From: Linanthus parryae
Lineage: Eukaryota; Streptophyta; Magnoliopsida; Ericales; Polemoniaceae
Direction: 5' to 3'
Assembly (NCBI GenBank): GCA_023055425.1
Contig: JALGPY010000014.1
Span: 14,530,501 to 14,594,500 of the forward strand
DNA length: 64,000 nt
Every line of letters starts with the position of its first letter. The stretch's first letter is position 1. Made by a program: the position numbers and the translations under genes. Under the pieces are notes generated by a model. That model saw only the letters and a list, made by a program, of their open reading frames with translations. It searched no databases and had not been told where the DNA came from. Shown piece after piece: positions 34,393 through 44,121 of this stretch.

Positions 34393-36136
34393 TCCACCAA
34401 ATCAATACCATCAGCTTGAGGCTTATCACATCTCCCAATGTCCTCAATAGTTTGATCTTCGTAAAATACCACATCTCGGCTCCTGACAATCTTCCTGTCA
34501 ACTGGATTCCATAACCCGTACCAAAACTCTTCACGTCCATAACCCAGAAAGTTACACTTCTTAGATTTGTCATCAAGCTTTGATCTTTCATCTCCGGGGA
34601 CTTGTACAAATGCCCGACAACCGAACACTCTCAAGTGATCGTAAGACACATCTCTACATGTCCAAACTCTATCAGGTATATCTGTCTCCAAAGTAACTGA
34701 AGGAGAGAATTGATCAAATCCACAGCTGTTCTCATCGCCTCACCCCAAAAGATTCTTGGCAGCTTTGCCTGTGACAACATACAGTTGATCTTCTCAATCA
34801 TGGTCATGTACATCCTCTCAGCTACACCATTATGTTGGGGGGTCTTGGGAGGTTTCCTATGATGCTTAATCTCATGGTTCCTGCAATACCAGTGGAAGGA
34901 ACCCTTGTATTCACAACCATTTTTAGTCCTGATGCACTTCAATGGCTTTCATGTTTCCCTCTCAACACTAGCATGAAACTCCTTAAACACATCAGCCACT
35001 TGGTCCTTAATCCGAAGAGTGTATGCCCACAATTTTCTTGAATGATCATCAATGAAAGTGACAAACTATCTCGCACCACCAAGTGTTCTCGTCTTCATGG
35101 GACCACATACATCAGAATGTACCAGTTCTAGAATATCAGACTTTCTAGAACCATGAGAATACTGAAAAATTAACATGTGGTGCTTTCCAGCCAAACAATG
35201 AGTACAATGATTCAAATTATTACCTTTAATACCAGGGAGATGCTCTCGCTTGGTTAGGACTTCAAGTCCTTTCTAACTAATGTGACCAGTCTCTTGTGCC
35301 ACAACTCTGTAGATGAATCATCAACTGCATTTACCAATGGACTGGTAAGCTTTGCATGCATCACAGACAGTGAGCACTCCTTCATCCCTCTAGCAACAAC
35401 CAATGAGCCCCGGGTACGTCTCCATTTCCCATCACTGAAATGATTGCTATACCCGTCTTCATCAAGCTTCCCTGCAGAAATCAAATTCAGCCGAATATCT
35501 GGAACATGTCTGACATCCCTGAGAACAAGCTTGATTCCAGTGTTCGTCTCCAAGAAAACATCACCCATGCCAATTATATTTGACACAAAATCATTCCTCA
35601 TCTTAACAACACCATAGTCACCTGGTCTGTAAGATGAGAAGAACTCCCTCCTGTGGGGTAACATGAATGGAAGCCCCGCTGTCAATAACCCAGATGCTGC
35701 TCTGACAAGCTATACTCACAACATTCTCCTCATAGACAATGAGAGTATCATCCTTAGTCGTTGTAGCAACTGTCTTCTCATTCTGGTTGTCCGACCCTTT
35801 CTGTCCCTTCTTCTTCTTCTTCAGCTTCCTGCACTCTTTCTTCATATGTCCCGTACCTCCACAATTGTAGCATTTGACAGTCTTCTTCCACTCTCTTGAC
35901 TAGCCTCTCGAGTGATACATGTCTTTCTTTGGACCCCTATTGTGACTTCTCCATCTATCCTCTTTCTTTGCTGTCATCAGTGCCTCAGCCTCCGAGCCCA
36001 CGCCTGACTCTGACCGTCTAGCTTCTTCATTCAACAAATCCTTACAAAATAACAAGTCCTCCATCCTCGGTTTCCAAATCGAAGAATTTTCCGATGTTAA
36101 CTTGATCATCGTGCCACCAAGACTATGCTCATTCAT
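34393..36136 (-). pseudogene. Cop-B gag, protease and integrase, degenerate
   Basis: From 36136 leftward: a short gag (MNEHSLGGTMIKLT), an in-frame TAG at about 35900, a zinc knuckle (CYNCGGTGHMKKEC, about 35872-35831), protease VIDSGASIHVT (about 35690), a frameshift at about 35650, a GAG-pre-integrase region (STELWHKRL), and an integrase part with the catalytic Glu block HNGVAERMYM (about 34810) and VFGCRAFVQVP. The first integrase Asp region (about 35100-34950) is badly eroded. Gag is much shorter than usual for copia (about 80 codons before the knuckle), which suggests a large internal deletion. Confidence 0.88.
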
Positions 36137-36175
36137 TTTAGCCAACACTACAACCGAGCCAACAACAATGAACTA

Positions 36176-36188
36176 GACTCTGATACCA
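36176..36188 (-). other. Primer-binding site of Cop-B
   Basis: On the minus strand TGGTATCAGAGTC lies two bases after the 5' LTR. It matches the initiator Met-tRNA type with one change in the last bases. Confidence 0.9.
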
Positions 36189-36190
36189 CT

Positions 36191-36950
36191 TGTCGGGGAA
36201 TTCGGGCTCAAAAACACAACTTATACCAAGTCGTGAGGAAGAAAATAACCCCAAAATTTTAACTTTCCCCACAATATCGTGCAACTAAAACGAGATCCGT
36301 ACAATGCAATTGAAAACGATAAAACAAAAATGAGACAAGACCAATTTTAACGTGGAAAACTCGAAATACGGGAAAAACCACGGAGTCGTCTCTCCGACTC
36401 AAATACTTCCACTATATTAATAGTAGGATCAACACTCATACATCTCTAGCAATCTAGAGGCTCAACCAAGCAAGAAAAATCCATTATTTGCTTACAATAT
36501 CATCTAGACATTTATCTAGGGTGAAACGAGATGAGGGACCCAGAGAGCACTAAACCGAAATCCAAACGTTAGATAAGTAGCTTACCTAACCAGGGTAAGG
36601 CCTCCAAATTTGATCTTGATCGGAGCAAAAATGACTGTCGGACCTTCGTCAACACGCTGCTGGTGGGTTTTCTTTACAGTGTCATTTCTCTCTTTTCACC
36701 CCCTCTCTCTACTGTGTGAGACAATTCTCACCCACCACTCACAATACATGTGAGAAAAAAAAAATGATGCCAATCATTGGTTCACCAAAGGGCCACGTAG
36801 ACCACTAGGGCACCATACAATTCAAATGAGCAAAACACTTTGCTCTCTGTCGAATCATATAGCAACTTTTTTTTTGTTTTCCATTTGCTGTTCAACCGAG
36901 TAGTTATTCAATTTGGCGAGTCCACCAAATGAGTTGGACCCCTCACAACA
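36191..36950 (-). repeat. 5' LTR of Cop-B
   Basis: 760 bp. About 10% different from the 3' LTR by eye. Confidence 0.92.
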
Positions 36951-36955
36951 CGCAC

Positions 36956-38430
36956 GCGTTACACCAGGTTATGGTGTGCAAAAAGGTTCTCTAGAGAACA
37001 TGAGGATGAGCTTCATGCTTAATATGGCGAGTTAGGTCAACATCTGTGACCTGCATGACCAGGTTGTTGTTATAGAAACTAAATGTCGATCCACTGTAGT
37101 CTTTTCCATCAACGTGGAAGTTTGACCATGTCGACGAACAGTGTATGAGATTTCTAAAGGAAGGAGTTGGATTGATAGAGCTCAATTCAAACTCGTATGC
37201 GAATAGGATCATCGTGTGGCGATGGTGCTTGATCATAGCTCATTTAGTGACTTTTTTTCCAATATTAGTTCATCTGGAAGTGGGAGGTTGATCACAGTAG
37301 CATTTGTGTCGATGGTGACTTCATTCTCATCCCTAAGAAAGAACAATACTAATCTTATTTCCTCTTCCTTTAGACCATAATTCCAAAATTGCATCACAAA
37401 TTCACAACAGAAGACATAATATATAGAGATATTAGAGATAAATACATGTTCCGATTGGAGCAATCATATACATGAGTGAACTATCTACATCTGTAGCAAT
37501 GGTAAGCCCAGTTATGGTGTTTCATGTACTTCCTGCATGTTTGACAATATATGTCAACTCCAAAGAGCTTGTCTGGTATATAATAGACAAGACTAAGTAT
37601 GTGTTCATGAGAAGACGTCTCTTTTACGATTGCTAGTAAATCGCATCTCTCATGTACCCAAAACTGGCAAAAAGTGTTGAATTGATATTTTCGGGGCATT
37701 GGATTCTCACCAATGTTTGCGTTACTCAAGCCGACATTCTCGCTTCCGCTTCGTCCACCACTGCTCGCGCGGGCGCTTCCCTCTAGGCGGAACGCTCCCC
37801 TACCGATGTATTTTTACATCCCACAGCTTCGGCAGATCGCTTAGCCCCGTTCATCTTCGGCGCAAGAGCGCTCGATCAGTGAGAAAGAGATGCCTTCTTA
37901 ATATTTATCACAAGCATGACAACTCAAGGGCCCTTTGGCAAGCGAAAGGACCAAAGGATGTTGCGGATGAAAGACTTGGTAGCAGTACTCGATTGCCTTG
38001 AGAGCACATACAATATCTAAGACGAACTTGCATGAAGAGAAATTATAGGCAAAGCCATTGCATTCTACACGGCAGACACCACATCTCCTATCTAGGGGAG
38101 AGAGAAAAATTGCACATCTTTGCAGTAATCGAGAGTGCAACCTGGGTGCAACTGATGATGTTCGATTCCTGGGGGCAGTTATGCACACAGTTTATGCAGA
38201 TCATATGGTCTGCAAAAGGAACATGTATAGTATGAACCCCATGAGATTTTTTGTCGACCACCATGGCACTCTTTTGCTATAGAATGATGATCATTGTCAT
38301 CACTAGTTGTACTACTGTGAAGAGCTTCATCATCATCATCATCATTGACCAAGAGTTGTACGTGTTCATGAATAATATGTTGAAGCTCCTTGTTCCTGAA
38401 ATTTATAGAGTCAGAGGATGCAGTCTCGTT
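36956..38430 (-). pseudogene. DC1-domain protein pseudogene, 5' part, with a chloroplast rDNA insert
   Basis: Minus-strand DC1 motifs read in order: an acidic N-terminus with an Asp run (about 38330), YYTCSFCRPYDLHKLCA (about 38215-38165) followed by a TAA, EHHQLHPGCTLDYCKD, CGVCRVECNGFAYNFSSCKF (about 38070-38010), HPQHPLVLSLAKGPLSCHAC (about 37960-37905), then the plastid insert, FCQFWVHERCD (about 37660), CQTCRKYMKHHNWAYHCYRC with a stop at 37481, and KHEAHPHVL with a TAG at about 36991, then HTITWCNA at the Cop-B junction. The Cx2C and HPL spacing is that of repeated DC1 domains. At least three nonsense codons plus frame changes make it a pseudogene. It continues at 23905-23583. Confidence 0.8.
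37688..37883 (-). rRNA. Chloroplast 23S rRNA gene fragment (nuclear plastid DNA, NUPT)
   Basis: On the minus strand this stretch reads as plastid 23S rRNA: CTCACTGATCGAGCGCTC, then GAAGATGAACGGGGCTAAGC, CCGAAGCTGTGGGATG, GGTAGGGGAGCGTTCCGC, and finally GTGAGAATCCAATGCCCCGA. About 196 bp of near-uninterrupted match is recalled from knowledge of the plastid gene; no alignment was run. It sits inside a DC1 domain of the pseudogene, between EGISF and QFNTFCQFWVH codons, so it interrupted that gene. It is a fragment, not a functional rRNA. Confidence 0.9.
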
Positions 38431-38460
38431 CCACGAGTGAAAAGCATAAAATGAAGAAAA

Positions 38461-39183
38461 CGATAGTGCTTTTTTGTGTAATTTGACATTTTTTTACGAA
38501 TTCGACAGCTGGTCGATTCATCGAGTATCCAGAGTTAAAGCCGAATTGAGCCCGAGATTATTCCAATATAACTGTGACCCATTTTGACAATAATTAGACC
38601 CAAATTCTGAATAATGTCTAGCTGAGGCATTGGGATCCAATGGGTAAGTGGGTCCAAAAGTTGCATTGGGTTTAAGTGGGGAAGTAAGCCCAAATTGAGA
38701 ATAGTGACCCAGCTGTGGTGATGAGCTTAAGGCTGAAGGAGGCCCAAGTGTGTGTAAAGTCAGCCCAAGCTCCTGTGAAAACCTAGAAGGAGTTGGGAAA
38801 GGGTTCGAACATGTGTGACCCGATGTACCTTGTGGAAGGCCATAGTTGTTGGTGACTGGTGGTGTTTCAAGATTCCGGCGAATTCTTCGTCGGAATCTGA
38901 CAAGTGTTGATCGGATTTCCCTAATTCACACTGAACGGAAGGATTGAGAGGATCAGATATGAGAGAGAGATAGAGAGAAATTTGGGGAATAAAATGTATA
39001 TTCATAAATCAGACCAATTACATCTTTGCCTTATATAATGTTGCTATTACATAATTAACTAAACTTGTGGGCTCTAATGTAATAAATGGAAATAACTAAC
39101 GGCCTATGGCCAAGTCATACTCCTTGTCACCACTAGTGACGATAGAATGGCCACGTGGACCAATCACCTGTTGCCCCGCTAAA
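38461..39183. repeat. 723-bp tandem duplication, copy 1
   Basis: Segments starting CGATAGTGCTT at 38461 and 39184 match over 723 bp with roughly 15-20 differences. Each copy holds about 400 bp of Gyp-D left flank plus the first ~315 bp of the Gyp-D LTR, so the duplication happened after Gyp-D inserted. Confidence 0.95.
38540..38866 (-). pseudogene. Unrecognised protein C-terminus, flank of Gyp-D (copy 1)
   Basis: Minus-strand frame with GLPQGTSGHTC, then GHYSQFGLTSPLKPNAT, GPTYPLDPNASARHYSEF and NNLGLNSALTLDTR, then a stop. It is Asn/Gly/Pro/Tyr-rich and open here. The duplicate at 39263-39585 carries a TAA at the HYS-x-FGS position. The family is not recognised. The frame points across Gyp-D toward 53538, so the element probably inserted in this gene. 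Confidence 0.35.
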
Positions 39184-39903
39184 CGATAGTGCTTGTTTGT
39201 GTAATCTGACATTTTTTTACGAATTCGACAGCTGGTCGATTCATCGAGTATCCAGAGTTAAAGCCGAATTGAGCCCAAGATTATTCCCATATAACTGTGA
39301 CCCATATTGACAATAATTAGACCCAAATTATGAATAATGTCTAGCTGAGGCATTGGGATCCAATGGGTAAGTGGGTCCAAAAGTTGCATTGGGTTTAAGT
39401 GGGGAAGTAAGCCCAAATTGAGAATAGTGACCCAGCTGTGGTGATGAGCTAAAGGCTGAAGGAGGCCCAAGTGTGTGTAAAGTCAGCCCAAGGTCCTGTG
39501 AAAACCTAGAAGGAGTTGGGAAAGTGTTCGAACACGTGTGACCCGATGTACCTTGTGGAAGGCCATAGTTGTTGGTGACTGGTGGTGTTTCAAGATTCCG
39601 GCGAATTCTTCGTCGGAATCTGGAAAGTGTTGATCGGATTTCCCTAATTCACACTGAACGGAAGGATTGAGAGGATCAGATATGAGAGAGAGATAGAGAA
39701 AAATTTGGGGAAGAAAATGTATATTCATAAATCAGACCAATTACTCTTTGACTTATATAATGTTGCTATTACATAATTAACTAAACTTGTGGGCTCTAAT
39801 GTAATAAATGGAAATAACTAACGGCCTATGGCCAAGTCATACTCCTTGTCACCACTAGAGACGATAGAATGGCCACGTGGACCAATCACCTGTTGCCCCG
39901 CTG
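39184..39903. repeat. 723-bp tandem duplication, copy 2
   Basis: This copy continues without a break into the rest of the Gyp-D LTR (to 40113), whereas copy 1 stops within the LTR (CCGCT at about 39180). It is therefore the copy attached to the element. Confidence 0.93.
39263..39585 (-). pseudogene. Unrecognised protein C-terminus, flank of Gyp-D (copy 2)
   Basis: Same frame as 38540-38866 with one internal TAA and a few substitutions. It ends directly at the Gyp-D LTR and may join to the coding-like minus-strand sequence at 53538-53880. Confidence 0.35.
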
Positions 39904-40113
39904 CTTTATGATACGGCACCATTCTATTTATTCTCTTAGCAACGGTCATGATATCTAACGGCAGCTGCTAATCTCCTCAACTTGATCATACGGTAGCTGC
40001 TAATCTAATTTCACGTCAATACTTTTGCTGCTCTTTCACTTTAGTCTTAATTATAGGTCATCACTTTTGCTATTCTTTCACTTTGGTCCTTGCTGCTCTT
40101 CCATTTCATGACA
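39586..40113 (-). repeat. 3' LTR of Gyp-D
   Basis: About 528 bp, ending CATGACA. It contains a TATA-like ATTATATAAG on the minus strand near 39754. The first ~315 bp are also present at about 38863-39180 through the tandem duplication. Confidence 0.9.
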
Positions 40114-40129
40114 TTTCACCCTCCTTTTT
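40114..40129 (-). other. Polypurine tract of Gyp-D
   Basis: Minus strand AAAAAGGAGGGTGAAA directly precedes the LTR start TGTCATG. Confidence 0.92.
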
Positions 40130-42547
40130 GAAATGATTCGTGTCCTCGCGAATCAAAAAGAGGGAACTGCCTCTTCATAGAGTAATATTCCTCCCAAGTT
40201 GCTTCATATGGGGAAGTGTTGCCCCACTGAACTAACACCATAGTTTCATGAGCATTGCCCTTTTTTACTAACTTGTTGTCCAGAATAGCAATGGGTTCTA
40301 ACAAGAGCTGGCCCTCTGGGCTACCATTGGCAAAGTAGGAGAGTAGGCTAGTGCTCTGCCTCTGGCCAACTTCAGCTGGGAGACATGGAAGACAGAGTGT
40401 ACCTTAGCATCTGGTGGGAGTTGAAGTTTATAAGCCACTTGTCCCACTTTCTGGATGATGAGAAAGGGACCATAGTACTTAGCTTCCAGCTTCATGTTTG
40501 ACCTTTGAGCCACAGAGGATTGTCTTTAAGGTTGGAGCTTTAAGAATGCCCAGTTACCCACCTGCTGTACTCTTTCACTTCTCTTCTTGTTTGCATAATG
40601 TGTCATCCTCTCTTGGGCCAGCTACAGATTGGACTTGATGAGAGACCACACTTTCTTTCTGCCTTGCAGGAAGGTGTCTAAATCAACATTACCACTTGCA
40701 CTGAGTTGGTGGAAATTGAGTAGTTTGGGTGTATAGCCATATAAGACTGCAAATGGTGACATCTTAAGGCTGGAATAAAAAGAGGTGTTGTACCATAGCT
40801 CAGCCAAGGAGAGCCATTTTGACCATTGGTGAGGCCTTATAGAGGTGAAACATCTCAAGTAATTTTCTAAAAACTGGTTGAGCCTTTCTGTCTGACCATC
40901 TGATTGAGGGTGGTAAGCTGAAGAGTAGTGAAGCTAAGTATCCAATAATTTGAACAATGTGTGCCAGAATTGACTCAAGAACACAGTGGCTCTATCACTC
41001 ACAATGGACTCTGGGATGCCATGCACCTTCACTACCTGATCAAAGAATAACTGAGCTATTTGTGGAGAAGAAAAAGGGTGAGTGAGGCTGATGAAGTGCC
41101 CATACTTGGAATATCTATCCACCACTACTAAGATAGCAGTTTTACCATCAGATTTGGGTATTCCTTCAATGAAATCCATGCTAATGTGGACCCAGGGTGT
41201 GAGGGATTGTGAGGGGTTGCAGTAACCCTGGATAGGGCACATTTTCAGACTTCATTTGTTGGCAGGTACTGCAGTCATGAACCCAAGCTTTCACTTCCAC
41301 ACTGATTCTAGGCCAGAAGAAGAGATTACTCACCCTGTTGTAGGTACCTCGTACACCTGAATGCCCCCCTATGCCAGTGTCATGTAGAAACTTAATGAGG
41401 TTTTGCCTAAGATGACCACTACAGCCCACATAAATTTGATTAGATTTTTTGAGGACCCCATCAGTGAGAGACCAACCAGGTACTGAGGTGGGATCAAGAG
41501 CTAGCTGAGCAGTTTGGGAGGCAAAGTCATCTCCTAGATAAGAGTCTAGGAGCTCCTGAACCCAGTGAGGAGTCACAGTAGTTACAGCATTGCAAGTAGC
41601 CAGGGGGGAGGTTCTTCTGTCTCATGCATGGAGGAGGGGTGGCAAGTAAACCTGGAAAGTGAATCTGCAGATACATTCTCCTTTCCCTTCTTGTAAATGA
41701 TATCATAATCTAGCCCCATGAGCTTATACATCCATTTTTGTTGAACCAAGGTGCTCATCTTCTGCTCTAGAAAATAATTTAAACTGAAATGATCAGTTCT
41801 AATGGGGAACTTAGCCGGTTCCAGATATGCCCTCCACTTATTGACTGCTTGAACTATGGCTAAGAGTTCTTTTTCATAGTTAGACATGCCTTACAAGAGA
41901 GGGCCTTACTGAAGAATGCCAGGGTTCTGCCTTCCTGCATTAATACTGCCCCTAACCCATTATAACATGCATCAGTCTCCAAAATGAATGTCTTGGTGAA
42001 TTCTGGGAGAGCTAGCACAGGGGTGGAACACATGGCTTATTTGAGTTTAACAAATGCTGCATAAGCTTCCTCATTCCAAGTGTAAGGCCCCTTTTTAAGA
42101 AGATCAGTTAGGGGTTTGGCAATCACTCCATAACCCCTGACAAACCTCCTATAATAACTAATGAGGCCTAGGAATCCTCTCAACTGTTTGATAGAAGTGG
42201 GAAGAGGCCAGTCAGACATAGCTTTGACTTTAGTAGGGTCTGCCTTCACACCTTCTTCATTGATAATGTGACCCAAGTAATCAATGCTGTCTTGGAGGAA
42301 GGAACACTTACTTAACTTAGCAAAGAGTTGGTGCTTGTGTAACAATTGAAGTGTACCCTCTAAGTGGCCTAAGTGATCTTCCAAGTTCTGGCTGTAAACA
42401 AGTATATCATCAATACCAACAAGAATTTCCTAATGTATGGTTTGAAAACCTAATTCATAAGGTGTTGGAAGGTTGCAGGAGCATTGGTGAGCCCAAATGG
42501 CATCACCTTGAATTCATACAGCCCCTCATGTGTTCTGAATGCTGTTT
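40130..42547 (-). pseudogene. Gyp-D pol second part: RT, RNase H, integrase, chromodomain
   Basis: From 42547 leftward: RT palm [17 protein letters not shown] followed by a stop; the catalytic block reads GIDDILVYS, so the usual aromatic before IDD is Gly, and a frame change sits there; YLGHIINEEGV and LRGFLGLISYYRRF (42270-42150); RNase [13 protein letters not shown] and IRTDHFSLNYFL (41880-41770); integrase zinc finger HSGVRGTYNRVSNLFFWPRI with CSTCQQ (41370-41260); catalytic core MDFIEGIPKSDG and IVSDRATVFLSQFW (41180-40960); HPQSDGQTERLN region (about 40900); SVFHVSQLK (about 40400); and a chromodomain LVQWGNTSPYEATWEEYY (40230-40170). Stops occur at several places. The chromodomain marks this as a chromovirus. 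Confidence 0.9.
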
Positions 42548-44109
42548 TGTAGGGTTTTGATTCATGGATGCGCAACGGAAACACAAACAATCATAACCCA
42601 TGCAAAACCCTCCAAGGATCACAAGTCAAGAGACATAACGATGGTAAGGGAAGAAATCAACAACACACCTTAGGGTTCTCCTTTGATGACTTCAAACGCG
42701 AATAGTGTCACGTCTCTACGGTTGATCCACGCCTAGAGGTGAGATCTAGATCCTCCAAATCCATGTGCTGGCTAGGAAGAATGGAGGAGGAAGAAGGAAT
42801 CGCCACCAATGGAGTGCCAAATGTGGGGCAGCTCTCTCTTTGGCCGACGGGTAGGGGGCGGTCCCATAAAGGGGGTTCGGCCCTCTTTTTGGGACTTGCT
42901 CTCTCCTTTCTTTGTCCTCTCCTACTCTATCATATAGATGGGTGTGTGTGTGTAGAGATAAAAATAAGCTAGGAGTGTTCTTTATATAGCCCAACAACTC
43001 CTTGTCCTACTACATAAAGAACCCCTCATTATCCTACTCAAGTTCGGATTAGTCCCTTTTGCAAAATAGTCCTTATCATGTCAATACATGGATTAGTTCT
43101 ATTTGCAAATTAATACTAATCATGTCCCTACATGAATTAGGCCACCTTGGCACATCCTAATCATGTCTATACATGGATTAGTCCAACTTGCATATTAGTC
43201 CTACTAAGTTAGCAAGTTGTTGCAATTTGATCCTTTTATTTAATTAATCATATTAATTAATTATTTCCCAAGTCTAGTTCACCCCTATATGGCGTGTGAC
43301 CCCATAGGTTCTATTTAGTTGGTAGTAACAATTTACTAATATGGAGCGGCCTCTAGCAAGACATCCATTCTAGCCAACAAATGGAATAGTCATCATGACA
43401 AACCTTGTACAAGTAACTGTCTCATCCCTTTGTCCCAATATCCGGATTGGACACGAGACATACAAGTCACACTCGTATATCCAATCCATAGTTTCTCGAT
43501 CCTGGGAATAGCCTTATTCGTGCAAATAACATCAATATCCCATATTGATTTATTTGAGTCTGACCAGACATTTTATAAGCACTATCCCTCGAGTGGCCTA
43601 GGATATTTGCTCCCGTTATGTGGGAGGGACAAATTCTATCTACGTCCACTACGATCTCTAAGCTTGCTTCTTATTGTATCCAGTACACGCCTTTATAACT
43701 ACCCAGTTACGGTGTAGCGTTTAACACTACCATGATCACAATAATCCACAACTAGAATATCTAGTGACTTCAAGTCTAAGGATGACAATACCATTGCACC
43801 GCGAGAAGCGCTTGTGACTCAACATAATGTGTATGTAGCCTTCTCGGAGATGGGTCAATCCAGTATGCCATTACTCCAAATGCATACCCATGTGTTGGAT
43901 CATGATATCTCCATATCAATCCAACCCCATACTAGTCTATAGATGATTGTCCCATTAATCATTATAATTGACTAGGGATATTTAATAATATAACACTTAT
44001 ATTCTAAGGACTTCATTCATGTTGACATATCTCCATATCGATAACATAATGAATCGTAAATCCATAAATGTCACAATTAATTGATTGCCTCTAGGGCACA
44101 ATTCCAACA
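42548..44109 (-). repeat. 3' LTR of Cop-E
   Basis: 1562 bp. The minus-strand TATA box CTATATAAAG lies at about 42979-42988. Small frames such as 43467-43649 recur in the other LTR and are not genes. Confidence 0.94.
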
Positions 44110-44121
44110 GTCTCCCACTTG
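44110..44121 (-). other. Polypurine tract of Cop-E
   Basis: Minus strand CAAGTGGGAGAC abuts the LTR start TGTTGG, as in Cop-A. Confidence 0.88.

Larger units (their letters stand above)
23906..36950 (-). mobile_element. Ty1/copia Cop-B, complete but decayed, split by Cop-C
   Basis: The LTRs are at 23906-24663 (3') and 36191-36950 (5'), with target duplication CGCAC at 23901-23905 and 36951-36955. Without Cop-C the element is about 5.1 kb. The LTRs differ by roughly 10% by eye, the oldest pair in the window. Coding fragments run on the minus strand: gag, protease and integrase at 36136-34393, then the linker, RT and RNase H at 26469-24664, with many stops and frameshifts. Confidence 0.93.

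Noticed and set aside
37481..37729. 82-codon minus-strand frame as one DC1 protein
   Set aside because: Its first part is chloroplast 23S rRNA sequence; only the later part is DC1 coding.
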